A stretch of 64,000 nucleotides of DNA, from contig NC_009092.1 of the NCBI RefSeq assembly GCF_000016065.1, positions 2,976,001 to 3,040,000 of the forward strand, given 5' to 3'. A model generated the notes under the pieces. That model ran no database searches and was not told where the DNA came from. It saw nothing but the letters and a program-made list of their open reading frames with translations. The stretch comes from Shewanella loihica PV-4 (GTDB taxonomy: Bacteria; Pseudomonadota; Gammaproteobacteria; Enterobacterales; Shewanellaceae). Shown here one piece after another: positions 35,875 through 44,356 of the stretch (its first letter is position 1; every line of letters begins with the position of its first letter). Both the position numbers and the translations under genes were made by a program.

Positions 35875-35999
35875 AGATGACACACTCTAAATGCCAAGCT
35901 CGAGATGACACGCTTGAGATGCCACTATCTAGATGACACGCATAAGATAACGAACCTCAGATAACCATCCCTAGCTGCCCCCCTTAGATAACAAAAATA
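35875..35999. repeat. 14-bp tandem repeat array, nine units (AGATGACAC family)
   Basis: Units start at 35875, 35889, 35903, 35917, 35931, 35945, 35959, 35973 and 35986; all are 14 bp except the eighth (13). Consensus AGATGACACGCTTG. Later units drift to AGATAAC. Confidence 0.92.
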
Positions 36000-36057
36000 A
36001 GGCGGTTATGCTGAGAGACCCGGCTTGAGACTATAAACTCAAATTGACTAGACTCGG

Positions 36058-36267
36058 CTAACCTGCCGCAGAGATGGCGAATGTGAGACACAACATCGCC
36101 AAGCTGAGCAGTACTAGGCTGGCAAACTGGGGCTCCTGAGCTCTAGGATCCTGCCAACTAGCATGCTGCCGACTATTGTGCTGCTCACACTGATCCTGAG
36201 ATTTCGTGCCCTGCTCTTCGGCGCCGGGCAAGCTACCTATGAGATGATGACTGCCGATAAACTGCAT
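36058..36267 (-). CDS. Possible small tail-anchored membrane protein
   Basis: 69 residues, not recognised. The first 45 are polar (Gln/Ser/His-rich) and the last 22 form one hydrophobic segment (FASLVLLSLAMLCLTF), giving a C-terminal anchor. AAGGAAGAG sits about seven bases before the ATG, which supports translation. No homologue comes to mind, and the flanking repeats make chance coding possible. Confidence 0.45.
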   Translation of the reverse strand: MQFIGSHHLIGSLPGAEEQGTKSQDQCEQHNSRQHASWQDPRAQEPQFASLVLLSLAMLCLTFAISAAG

Positions 36268-36413
36268 CTGCTCTTCCTTGATTTGTTATTGTTATCACCT
36301 CACCCTATTGGATAAAATATATTTGATCAAGGATCATATTAGGGCACCTGGCTGAAATTTACTCAAGTCAATAGATATAAGAGCAAAGACGACGCCCCAC
36401 AAGTGGTGATAAC

Positions 36414-36470
36414 TTGGAGCAAAAATCGGAGCATAAATTGGAGCATTAAATAGTGGAAAATAGAGCATAA
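36414..36470. repeat. 12-13-bp degenerate repeat (TTGGAGCATAAA family)
   Basis: Units at 36414-36425, 36426-36437 and 36438-36450, then weaker TAGTGGAAAA and TAGAGCATAA copies, leading directly into the terminator. Confidence 0.7.
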
Positions 36471-36492
36471 AAAAGGAGCCCTGAGGCTCCCT
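36469..36492 (-). terminator. Terminator for the tesB-ybaY transcript
   Basis: GGAGCC/GGCTCC hairpin with a CTGA loop; read on the minus strand it is followed by T6. It lies about 37 bp after the lipoprotein stop. Confidence 0.8.
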
Positions 36493-36528
36493 TATCTATC
36501 CATTAACTGCTTGGCTTATTTTACCAGC

Positions 36529-36921
36529 TTATTTGACCAGCTTCATCACCACTTCAGTGGTGTATTTGCCGTTGTTGATCACCGGGAACCTATCGTAGGT
36601 CTGGAAGATCACCTTACCCTGATACTGGATCATGGCGACCACACCATAGTTGACGTTCTTGTCTATGGTCTCGCGGGCAAAGGCAAACTTGAAGGGCACA
36701 GGCGCCCTGGCGATATCGAAGCTCTTCTGGGCGATGATGGCACCCGGGGTGTCGAGATCGATCACCGCTATGGTAATGCTACTGCCCTGAGGCAGATTAA
36801 TCTTCTCCAGGTAACCGGCGGCGCCGTTGACGAAAATCGGAGGCTCAGGCTCTACCGTCACACAACCTGCCAACATAATAAGCAGCAAAGACGCCAATAT
36901 GGCTTTCATTTTCATCTTCAT
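36529..36921 (-). CDS. YbaY-like lipoprotein (second paralogue)
   Basis: 130 residues. A lipobox LAGC follows a short hydrophobic signal, then one YbaY-type beta-sandwich domain (GSSITIAVIDLDTPG, PVPFKFAFARETID, YGVVAMIQYQGKVIF). ATG 36921 is chosen among clustered Met codons because AAGG is correctly placed. It follows tesB by 28 bp, so the two are probably co-transcribed, as ybaY and tesB are adjacent in E. coli. Confidence 0.85.
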   Translation of the reverse strand: MKMKMKAILASLLLIMLAGCVTVEPEPPIFVNGAAGYLEKINLPQGSSITIAVIDLDTPGAIIAQKSFDIARAPVPFKFAFARETIDKNVNYGVVAMIQYQGKVIFQTYDRFPVINNGKYTTEVVMKLVK

Positions 36922-36949
36922 CACATTCAACCTTTCACTCACTGTTCGT

Positions 36950-37813
36950 TTATCCCTGTGTTAATCGAATCAAGCCTTCCTGGGTCGCCGAGGCCACCAG
37001 CTCACCACTTTGGGTGTAAAACTCGCCGCGCACAAAGCCGCGGCCGCCACCTGCATTGGGGCTATCTATGCTATAGAGCAGCCACTGGCTGAGATCCAGC
37101 GGACGGTGGAACCACATGGCGTGATCTATGGTGGCCATGCGCATGCCCGGGGTTAAGAAGGAGACGCCGTGGGGCTGCGCCGCCGTCACCAGGAAATTAA
37201 AGTCTGAGGCGTAGGCCAGCAGATACTCATGCACCGAGAGATCCTTGGGCACCTTGCCATTGGCGCGGATCCACACATGCCTGATGGGCTCGCTCTGGTT
37301 GGGTTCCATGGGATTGCATGGATTAACCAGGCGCATCTCAAGCGGCGAGTCCGCCATAAACTTCTCCAGCACCTTACGAGGCACCTTGTCCCTCAGGGTC
37401 GAGGCCAGCTCCTGCTGATTGAGCAGGCCCTCAGGGCCCGGTACATCCGGCATCTTGCTCTGGTGATTTAACCCTTGCTCGGGCTTCTGGAAGGAGCAGG
37501 TCATGTAGAAGATGGGTCTGCCCTTCTGAATCGCCTTCACCCTGCGGGCGCTAAAGCTGCCGCCGTCGCGCATATTTTCCACGTCATAGACTATGGGTTG
37601 TTTCTCATCACCGGCGCGCAGAAAATAGGAGTGGAAGGAGTGTACCTGACGTTCGCTATCGACGGTTTGCGCCGCGGCGCTAAGGGCCTGGCCCATGACC
37701 TGTCCGCCAAACACATGGCCGAAGCCCAGATCTTGGCTCTGACCCCGATAGAGGCCTACCTCTATCTGTTCCAGCGATAAAAGGGATAACAGATCATCTA
37801 ACACCTGACTCAT
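36950..37813 (-). CDS. tesB: Acyl-CoA thioesterase II
   Basis: 287 residues (E. coli TesB 286), a double hot-dog enzyme that hydrolyses medium- and long-chain acyl-Co[24 protein letters not shown] marks the first fold. The catalytic Asp in [12 protein letters not shown] and the Gln in ATQEG near the C-terminus are both present, with [11 protein letters not shown] between them. It is the first gene of the tesB-ybaY pair. Confidence 0.95.
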   Translation of the reverse strand: MSQVLDDLLSLLSLEQIEVGLYRGQSQDLGFGHVFGGQVMGQALSAAAQTVDSERQVHSFHSYFLRAGDEKQPIVYDVENMRDGGSFSARRVKAIQKGRPIFYMTCSFQKPEQGLNHQSKMPDVPGPEGLLNQQELASTLRDKVPRKVLEKFMADSPLEMRLVNPCNPMEPNQSEPIRHVWIRANGKVPKDLSVHEYLLAYASDFNFLVTAAQPHGVSFLTPGMRMATIDHAMWFHRPLDLSQWLLYSIDSPNAGGGRGFVRGEFYTQSGELVASATQEGLIRLTQG

Positions 37814-37950
37814 GCAACCTCACCGATAACTCATCAATATTGGTCGTCAAGCTTACCTTAGATTCCCCTTATCTTGCTAGGGCAGTTAAACTTTCCTGGT
37901 GGTTCCTGCAGCAATTTGTCACCGATTCGCCATCTCTTCGTTATCTGGTC

Positions 37951-38871
37951 CTACTCAATATCCACATGGTGTTCGGCGGCGCTGCGCCTCGCCCAGGCGG
38001 TTACCTGCTCTTCGCCGGACTCATGAAAATGACAGGGCTGCGCCCGGTATAGCTCATCCCAGCGCTGGGCAATCACCTCGGGCTTGCAGCCATCTTCCAC
38101 AATACGCAGCGGCTGAAACTCGACAAACATCCCGTGGCTCACACTACCGGCCGCGGCCAGCAGATGCTGACCACTGCAGGCCGTCGATGAGCAGAGGTAC
38201 AGCAGGGTGGCATTGACCGAAGAGGTGCTAAACAGAGGCTTTACCAGAGGGCTGAGATGATGCGCCGTCATGGCGGTTAATGCCTCGGGCACCAGGGTAT
38301 TGACCGAGATGTTGTAGTCGCGTCCCTCCTTGGCCAGGCTGTTGACCAGGCCGACAAGCGCCATCTTGCTGGTGCTGTAAGGGGTTTCATGCATGTCGCC
38401 ATAGAGGCCACTGGCCCCCGCCGTCATGACGATGCGGCCATAGTTTTGCCGTTTCATCTGCGGCCACACCAACTTGGTCAGATGGAAACTGCCGTTGAGA
38501 TCCACATCCAGCTGTCGCTGCCATTGCTCGAAGCTCAGGCTATCGAAGGAGACTGGCGTGTGGATACCGGCGTTATTGATGGCGATATCTATGCGACCCC
38601 AACGCTTGAGGACAGTCTCTATCGCGCTCTTTAGGGCCTGACTGTCGGTGACATCCAACTGAAAGCTCAGGCAGTCGGCGCCCAGTTCGGCCAGGGTACG
38701 GGCGGTCTTGTTGAGGCCTGCGCCGGCATAACTCTGGCAGCGACTATCGCCGCTACCCGAATCGATAATGGCCAAGCGCGCCCCGCGCTCGGCTAAGGCG
38801 ATCGCGTAGGCTCGTCCTAAGCCAGCCCCCGCTCCTGTGACGACAGCAACCTGTTCATCAAAACGCATCAT
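37951..38871 (-). CDS. SDR-family oxidoreductase (hydroxyacyl/hydroxysteroid dehydrogenase type)
   Basis: 306 residues. Classical SDR: cofactor loop TGAGAGLGRAYA (about 12-23), NNAG (about 100), active Ser in TAGASGLYG and YSTSK. The TGAGAGLGRAYAIALAERGA opening and extended C-terminus are like bacterial relatives of the dehydrogenase part of peroxisomal multifunctional enzyme type 2. This suggests fatty-acyl or steroid-like substrates, in keeping with tesB nearby. It ends 138 bp from tesB on the same strand. Confidence 0.85.
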   Translation of the reverse strand: MMRFDEQVAVVTGAGAGLGRAYAIALAERGARLAIIDSGSGDSRCQSYAGAGLNKTARTLAELGADCLSFQLDVTDSQALKSAIETVLKRWGRIDIAINNAGIHTPVSFDSLSFEQWQRQLDVDLNGSFHLTKLVWPQMKRQNYGRIVMTAGASGLYGDMHETPYSTSKMALVGLVNSLAKEGRDYNISVNTLVPEALTAMTAHHLSPLVKPLFSTSSVNATLLYLCSSTACSGQHLLAAAGSVSHGMFVEFQPLRIVEDGCKPEVIAQRWDELYRAQPCHFHESGEEQVTAWARRSAAEHHVDIE

Positions 38872-39275
38872 CCTGATCCTTGTCTCTCGCCGCCTAAACG
38901 CCCTAGTTAAGCCAAGTGCTAAATTTATAAAATCTATATAAATTAATTAGATAAGCTTAAAACATTCCCAGCAGAATCTCACAGTCAGACAGCTATAACA
39001 GCACATGTATGGCAAGAGTTCTTTGAGGCTGGCAACAGATTTGAAGGAAAGGGGTGACAAAGATGTGCGCCGCGTCAAAATTACACAAATTTTTAACAAG
39101 GCGTTTAAGCTTTATTAAAGGCTCTGGGGATTAGGCTAGAGCTCCCTGAAAAATAAAACGAGGCTGTTCACATAATGCTAATGCAAGCGCTTCATCGACT
39201 TGGGCTTTTTTGCTATGCTTGGGCTATATTTTCGAGCCTAGCTCAGTCCCTACCTAATAATTACGAACGCAGATA
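38872..39275. other. Gene-free gap upstream of menA
   Basis: 404 bp between two divergent genes. A weak promoter candidate for menA lies around 39200-39230 (TTGGGC and TATATT, spacing 19). A run of A/T-rich sequence at 38925-38965 precedes the SDR gene. No repeat array or strong operator seen. Confidence 0.4.
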
Positions 39276-40148
39276 ATGAATCCCTGGATCCTGGCGACAC
39301 GCCCACGTACTCTTCCCGCAGCCATTGGCCCTATCTTAGTCGGTAATGCCCTTGCCCTGTCATTGACACAATTTAGTTGGCTTATCGCCGCAACTTCAAT
39401 GTTGTGCGCCCTGCTGCTGCAGATCGCCGTTAACCTGGCGAACGACTACTTCGATTTTAAGAGCGGTATCGACACCGAGGAGCGACTCGGCCCGGTGCGC
39501 GTCACCCAGAGTGGCCTGCTCGACCCCAGCAAGGTACGCAACGCCATGATCGCCTGCCTGCTGCTGGCGCTACTGGTGGGCTCGCTGCTCATCTATCATG
39601 GTGGCTGGCCCATCGCCATCCTGGCCGCCGCCTCTATCCTCGGCGCCCTGGGTTACAGTGGCGGCCCCTACCCGCTGGCCTCCCATGGTCTGGGTGAAGT
39701 CGCTGCCTTTATCTTCTTCGGCCTGGTGGCCGTGGTCGGCAGCTACTACCTTCAGGCCCATGACACCAGTGTCGCCGCCTGGATCTTAGGCAGCGCCATC
39801 GGCCTGTTTAACGCCGCCGTGATGCTGGTAAACAACACCCGCGACATCCCCACGGATGCCAAGGCAGGCAAGCGCACCCTGGCGGTTAAGATAGGTGAAG
39901 GTCAGGCCAGAGTCCTGTATCAGGCGCTTGTCTATCTGCCTTTCGCCCTCGTCATCGGCGGTTTTCTGCTTGGGACTTTACCCGGCCTGCCTGTGCTGCT
40001 CGGTGGCCTGTCGCTAGTCCTGGCGCGCAAACTCAACAGCGAATTTAGTCAGACCTCGGGGGCGGCGTTAAACCCGCTGCTGGGACGCACGGCGAAACTC
40101 ACGGTGATCTTCAGCGCCCTGTTCAGCCTAGGACTCGCCTTAGCCTAA
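39276..40148 (+). CDS. menA: 1,4-dihydroxy-2-naphthoate polyprenyltransferase
   Basis: 290 residues, UbiA superfamily, eight to nine membrane helices. The N-terminal WILATRPRTLPAAIGPILVG and the first Asp-rich site NDYFDFKSGID plus the second NNTRDIPTDAKAGKRTLAV are MenA-specific. The reaction attaches the isoprenoid tail to DHNA, giving demethylmenaquinone. Menaquinone is needed for Shewanella anaerobic respiration, including CymA-linked Mtr metal reduction. It is monocistronic, with a terminator directly downstream. Confidence 0.95.
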   Translation: MNPWILATRPRTLPAAIGPILVGNALALSLTQFSWLIAATSMLCALLLQIAVNLANDYFDFKSGIDTEERLGPVRVTQSGLLDPSKVRNAMIACLLLALLVGSLLIYHGGWPIAILAAASILGALGYSGGPYPLASHGLGEVAAFIFFGLVAVVGSYYLQAHDTSVAAWILGSAIGLFNAAVMLVNNTRDIPTDAKAGKRTLAVKIGEGQARVLYQALVYLPFALVIGGFLLGTLPGLPVLLGGLSLVLARKLNSEFSQTSGAALNPLLGRTAKLTVIFSALFSLGLALA

Positions 40149-40170
40149 AGCGGCAAACCGACATAGCCAT

Positions 40171-40200
40171 AAAAAATGCCAGCAATTGCTGGCATTTTTT
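40171..40200. terminator. Bidirectional terminator after menA
   Basis: AAAAAATGCCAGCA/TGCTGGCATTTTTT, a fully palindromic stem between convergent menA and the malate-synthase-like gene. Confidence 0.92.
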
Positions 40201-40220
40201 ATGGCGAGTCATCACACAAT

Positions 40221-40757
40221 TTAGAGGCAGTATTCGGTTCCGTCTTTCGAGGTGAACTCTTTACAGTGTTGATCTGCCTGACCCGTGACCAGACTGGTCC
40301 AGGTACGCTGACATGGGCTCTGCGCGCTATTGACGATAGTCATCAGCGCCGCCTCGACCTGCACATCGTTGATGCCGGCCAGATCGTGACGTCCCTGCTC
40401 GCCGCGGCGATCCAGCGCGATCTCGATATGGAAGCCGTTATTCTTCAACACCAGAGAGCTTGGCTCGCACTTATGACCAGAGAGGGCCACAAACTGCTTG
40501 GGCTGTGCCAGACCGCTCTGGCTGCCATCGGCGAAGAAGGCCAGTAGCTGCTTGTAGTAGATCACATAGCTGCAGACATCCTGGTGAGAACCCTGACTCA
40601 GTGGAAAGTACTGATCCAAGATCTGCTTGGCATAGGTCAGGCCATCTTGCTGCATCTGAGGTGCCAGCGCATTGTTTCCGTTAATCTGTGTCATAGGCAT
40701 TACCTGCTTGATGAAGTTGTAAATACTCTGGTCTAGTTGTTCTGTCTGTATATTCAT
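40221..40757 (-). CDS. Free-standing malate synthase G insert-domain-like protein
   Basis: 178 residues. From about residue 45 to 145 it aligns, by eye from memory, with E. coli GlcB residues near 170-270: PLSQGSHQDV with PLENGSYQDV, PKQFVAL with PAQFVGY, LVLKNNGFHIEIALD with ILLKNNGLHIELQID, and GINDVQVEAALMTI with HINDVIVEAAISTI. Homology stops exactly where GlcB continues into CEDSVAAVDA. The TIM-barrel catalytic residues of GlcB are therefore absent, and the C-terminus is unrelated and Cys-containing. Its own start, terminator and regulator neighbour argue against a simple decayed gene. Enzyme activity is unlikely; a regulatory or ligand-binding role is inference. Confidence 0.75.
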   Translation of the reverse strand: MNIQTEQLDQSIYNFIKQVMPMTQINGNNALAPQMQQDGLTYAKQILDQYFPLSQGSHQDVCSYVIYYKQLLAFFADGSQSGLAQPKQFVALSGHKCEPSSLVLKNNGFHIEIALDRRGEQGRHDLAGINDVQVEAALMTIVNSAQSPCQRTWTSLVTGQADQHCKEFTSKDGTEYCL

Positions 40758-40890
40758 CGCCTCATCCCTCTCACTTATGCTATCTATCGCTATGTTTGAC
40801 TCGCTGATGACATCTTTGCCCTACAGCTTTAAGTGGCACTCTAAGGGATTTGTCGCTTCCCCGATTGCTTAATTTGTAGTCTAGCGGCTT

Positions 40891-40933
40891 TTTCATTACA
40901 ATTTCACAATAGAAATTTCACAGTGTGAATTTT
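40891..40933 (+). promoter_or_regulatory. Probable autoregulatory operator of the XRE/ScfR-like regulator
   Basis: AAATTTCACA (40913-40922) and TGTGAATTTT (40924-40933) form a 9-of-10 palindrome ending 5 bp before the ATG. Two more half-sites, TTTCATTACA (40891) and ATTTCACAAT (40901), stand directly upstream. Confidence 0.6.
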
Positions 40934-40938
40934 ACAAA

Positions 40939-42471
40939 ATGAAGACCAATAGCAGCTTGATGAGAAAATCGCATTTCCTGGGCACTAAGATACGCAATCT
41001 CAGGAAACGTAATAATCTAACCATGGAAGACCTATCGGCCCGCTGTGTCAGGGTGGATGCGGATTCCGCGCCCTCTGTCTCCTACCTCTCCATGATAGAG
41101 CGCGGCAAGCGCGTGCCCAGTGCCGGCATGTTGGCAGTGATCGCCGCCGTGTTTCAAAAGGAGGTAGATTGGTTTCTCGACGACGCTCCCGAGGAGCAGG
41201 CGATCACGCCGGTCAAGGGGTCTCGCGGCGGGATCAGTGGCATGGCGCTGGAGCCAAGCTTCTTGTTTTCTAACGAGATATTGCAGATCGCCATCCCTGA
41301 GATGCTCTCTCAGACGGGGATCAGCGGCCGGCAATTTGCGCACCTGTTGATCCGTGCCCATCAGGAACATCATCAGAATCATTTTCCCGATCTCGAGCGC
41401 GCCGCCGAAGAGGTGGGGCTCAAACGCATGCCCCTGAGCCTCGAGGATCTGCTGGCGATAGTCCAACGTCTCGGCCTGGTAGTAAAATGGTTTACCCGCG
41501 CGCCCAAGGCGATCCGTGAAGAGGCGGGGGCCGGCAAGCAGCACATCATCACCTCCTATTTCGAGCAGCCCAACAAGATCTGCCTCAACCAGCTGCTCAA
41601 CCAGCATACCCGCCGCCTCAAGTACGACCTGGCAGTCCATATCGGCCACAGCGTGCTGCACAATAAAGACGGTTTAAAAAGTATCATGGTGGCCGGACGC
41701 AGCCATGGCACCAGCCTGGTGGATGAGGCGGACAATCGTGGGCAATCCTCCACAGTGGACGCCCAGGATATCCTGCATGCCTGGCGGGATTTCGAGTCCA
41801 GCTTCTTCGCCGGCGCCCTACTCTGTCCTAAGGTGCCCTTCAGGCAGCTGCTCGACCGTCACGGCTATGAGATAGATGTGGCCAAGTTGGTGGATGTCTC
41901 TCCCTCGGTGGCCATGCGCCGCATGACGGCGGTCTCCCCCTATAGCCACTGGCACTATTTCGATGCCTACTCGCCCGGTAAGCTCAAGGCCGTGTATCGC
42001 GGCAACGGTATTCCCCTGCCCTGGGGCAACATGCGCCAGGTGGAAGATCCCTGCCAGCACTGGGCGGTGTTTAGGATGATCAACGCCTCGACCCAGGGCT
42101 CCTCGGCGCAGATCTCCATCCTGGATGTGGCCAACGAGCCCAAGATCTACTGCTGCGAATCGATTCGGGTGAAAGACCTGGCGGGCAATCCCCATGTGCT
42201 CTGCGCCGGTATCGACCTTAACCCAGCCATCGAGGCCCAGGGCGGCGATGCCAACCAGGTGGCGCAGCAACTCAAGGAGGTCTGTGTGGACAATGGCGGC
42301 TCGGCGCCCCTGCCCAGCAACATCAAGACGGACATCAAGCGTGTGGCGAAGATCCTCAACATTAACTGGGTGGAGCGTGGCATCGACAGCGAGGCTCGGC
42401 TCATCTGTTCCCGCGGCGCCAGCTGCCCCCGCAAGCCTAGCTGCTACGAGAGTGGTGGCTGTCAGGGCTAG
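40939..42471 (+). CDS. XRE-family large transcriptional regulator (ScfR/DUF3612-like)
   Basis: 510 residues. An N-terminal Cro/CI-type helix-turn-helix (LGTKIRNLRKRNNLTMEDLS, then SYLSMIERGKRVPS, about 14-63) is joined to a long sensing region with a degenerate IrrE-like HIGHSVLH and a Cys-rich C-terminal tail (CSRGASCPRKPSCYESGGC). This architecture resembles short-chain fatty acyl-CoA regulators such as RamB, which control glyoxylate and propionate genes; the tail may hold a metal or Fe-S cluster. No ribosome site precedes ATG 40939, where an operator-like palindrome lies; ATG 40960 is an alternative start. The divergent malate-synthase-like gene is a likely target. Confidence 0.8.
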   Translation: MKTNSSLMRKSHFLGTKIRNLRKRNNLTMEDLSARCVRVDADSAPSVSYLSMIERGKRVPSAGMLAVIAAVFQKEVDWFLDDAPEEQAITPVKGSRGGISGMALEPSFLFSNEILQIAIPEMLSQTGISGRQFAHLLIRAHQEHHQNHFPDLERAAEEVGLKRMPLSLEDLLAIVQRLGLVVKWFTRAPKAIREEAGAGKQHIITSYFEQPNKICLNQLLNQHTRRLKYDLAVHIGHSVLHNKDGLKSIMVAGRSHGTSLVDEADNRGQSSTVDAQDILHAWRDFESSFFAGALLCPKVPFRQLLDRHGYEIDVAKLVDVSPSVAMRRMTAVSPYSHWHYFDAYSPGKLKAVYRGNGIPLPWGNMRQVEDPCQHWAVFRMINASTQGSSAQISILDVANEPKIYCCESIRVKDLAGNPHVLCAGIDLNPAIEAQGGDANQVAQQLKEVCVDNGGSAPLPSNIKTDIKRVAKILNINWVERGIDSEARLICSRGASCPRKPSCYESGGCQG

Positions 42472-42492
42472 GCGGCCACAACGCCGAGATAA

Positions 42493-42523
42493 AAAAACCG
42501 CTAGTCAATCGCTAGCGGTTTTT
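42493..42523. terminator. Bidirectional terminator between the XRE regulator and gnd
   Basis: AAAAACCGCTAG (42493-42504) pairs with CTAGCGGTTTTT (42512-42523) around a 7-nt loop. Confidence 0.9.
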
Positions 42524-42549
42524 CTTTTCTATTGAAGCTTGATGAAGCA

Positions 42550-44091
42550 CTAGAGCTTCTCTAGCGTGCGCTCGCTATGGCTCCAGTTGAGGTGATACTT
42601 CTCGCCGGCGGGCATGTCGATACGCTCAAAGGTATGCGCGCCGAAGAAGTCCCGCTGACCTTGAAGCAGATTGGCAGGCAGGGTCTCGCTGCGGTAGCTG
42701 TCGTAGTAGGCCAGCGCCGAGCCGATACAAGGCACGGGCACGCCGCTCATGATGGCCCTTGCCACCGCGCGGCGCCAGTCTTGCTGCTTGGCCGACAAGG
42801 CCAGGCTAAAGGTCTCGGCCATCAGCAGGTTATCGAGAGACTCACCCGCCCGCTGTGCCTGTTGATAAGCCTGAGTGATCGATTGCAGGAAGGTGGCGCG
42901 AATGATACAACCGGCGCGCCAGATCTTGGCGATTTCGGCAAAATCCAACCGCCAGCCGCGCTCCTGAGCATTCATCGCCATCAGCTGGAAACCCTGGGCA
43001 TAACAGGCGATCTTGGCGCAGTAGAGGGCGTTTTCCAGCTCATCGATAAAGGCGGCGCGCTCATCATCACTCAATGTCAGCGCCTCGGGGCCAGCCAGCA
43101 ACAGGCTTAGCTGCTGACGCTGATGCTTCTGGGTGCTCACCGCCCTGGCATAGACTGCCTCGGCGATAGTCGGCGCAGGGCAGCCAATCTGCAGACTGCT
43201 GACTGCGGTCCACAGGCCGGTGCCCTTCTGACCCGCCTTATCCAGAATCATCTCCACCAGCGGCTTGCCGGTAAGAGGATCGGCCTGTGACAGCACATCG
43301 GCGCTGATCTCCATCAGGTAGCTGTTTAGGCTGCCCTGGTTCCAGCGCGCGAAGATCTTACCCACCTCGGCGGCGCTCAGCCCAAGACCATCGCTCAGCA
43401 GCTGATAGGCCTCGCAGATCAGCTGCATGTCGGCGTATTCGATGCCGTTATGCACCATCTTCACATAGTGACCGGCGCCTGCCGGGCCTATGTAGGTGGT
43501 GCATGGCTCGCCCTCGGTCACAGGGTTACCCGGCTCCTGGCGCTCGATAGGCAGGCCGGTCTTAGGGTCTACCTTGGCGGCAATCGCCTCCCAGATCGGC
43601 TTGATTCTGTCCCAGGCCTTGATGTCGCCGCTCGGCATCAGAGAGGGCCCGAAGCGTGCACCCATCTCGCCGCCTGAGATGGCGCAGCTAAAGAAGATAA
43701 ACTTGTCCTGATATTGGGCTTCGCGGGCCACGGTATCTGTCCACAGGCTGTTGCCCGTATCCACCACGATATCGTCCTGCTCTATCCCGGCCTCAAGCAG
43801 GGCATTACAGACGCCATCCACTGGCGCACCGGCAGGTACCGACAGGACCAACACCCGAGGTTTTGCGAGACTGGATAACATTTCTGAAAGATTGCTACAT
43901 CCTAGGATGCGCTGCGCTTGCAAGGCGGGACGCTCTTTTTGCTCCTGCTCAAGCAGGGCATCTCGCTTGGTTGAGTCGAGATCGAAGGCGGCGACGCGGT
44001 AGCGATTGTCGGCAATATTAAGCGCCAGGTTTTTGCCCATAACGCCTAGGCCTATCACGCCTATGTCGAGGAGGTCTGAGTGATTTTGCAT
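42550..44091 (-). CDS. gnd: 6-phosphogluconate dehydrogenase, decarboxylating
   Basis: 513 residues from ATG 44091 (GGGGA upstream), longer than E. coli Gnd (468) because of an insertion around AKVDPKTGLPIERQEPGNP, a feature I recall in Shewanella enzymes. It oxidises 6-phosphogluconate to ribulose 5-phosphate. IGLGVMGKNLALNI (NADP fold), SGGEMGARFGPSLMPSG and GAGHYVKMVHNGIEY with the catalytic Lys are intact. The reading frame is open 24 codons further upstream, without a ribosome site. A short palindrome lies 50 bp upstream. Confidence 0.95.
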   Translation of the reverse strand: MQNHSDLLDIGVIGLGVMGKNLALNIADNRYRVAAFDLDSTKRDALLEQEQKERPALQAQRILGCSNLSEMLSSLAKPRVLVLSVPAGAPVDGVCNALLEAGIEQDDIVVDTGNSLWTDTVAREAQYQDKFIFFSCAISGGEMGARFGPSLMPSGDIKAWDRIKPIWEAIAAKVDPKTGLPIERQEPGNPVTEGEPCTTYIGPAGAGHYVKMVHNGIEYADMQLICEAYQLLSDGLGLSAAEVGKIFARWNQGSLNSYLMEISADVLSQADPLTGKPLVEMILDKAGQKGTGLWTAVSSLQIGCPAPTIAEAVYARAVSTQKHQRQQLSLLLAGPEALTLSDDERAAFIDELENALYCAKIACYAQGFQLMAMNAQERGWRLDFAEIAKIWRAGCIIRATFLQSITQAYQQAQRAGESLDNLLMAETFSLALSAKQQDWRRAVARAIMSGVPVPCIGSALAYYDSYRSETLPANLLQGQRDFFGAHTFERIDMPAGEKYHLNWSHSERTLEKL

Positions 44092-44140
44092 GAGATTTTT
44101 CCCCATGGGAAACTGAGATTGTCTACACCTATCCTTTATT

Positions 44141-44154
44141 ATAGTCTGGACTAT
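44141..44154 (-). promoter_or_regulatory. Perfect palindrome upstream of gnd
   Basis: ATAGTC-TG-GACTAT, 50 bp before the gnd ATG. Position suits an operator; no known consensus recognised. Confidence 0.4.
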
Positions 44155-44356
44155 CTGAGTCAAATCATAAGCTTAAATCGCTCAATTGTTTCAACTGCGA
44201 GCCACATAGTCGATAGGCACGAAATTGGTCGCGATTATACAAAAGTTGGTAAGTTAATTACTAGGAAAAGTCCAGGCTTACTGGCCGCTGTGCAGAACAG
44301 TGTTTTCTCATTTAAAAGGTAGCACCATCAAGCACCTGAATAGCTTGCTGAATCGA

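Larger units (their letters stand above)
35289..36057. other. Large gene-free gap upstream of ompW
   Basis: 769 bp without a credible gene. Contents from left: ompW regulatory sites (to about 35445), a stretch with nothing recognised (35450-35736), then two neighbouring 14-bp tandem arrays (35737-35820 and 35875-35999). Confidence 0.7.

Noticed and set aside
35737..35999. CRISPR array
   Set aside because: Units are contiguous and degenerate, with no spacers and no cas genes.
36316..36335. FNR box near 36.3 kb (TTGATCAAGGATCA)
   Set aside because: Half-site spacing is five bases, not four.
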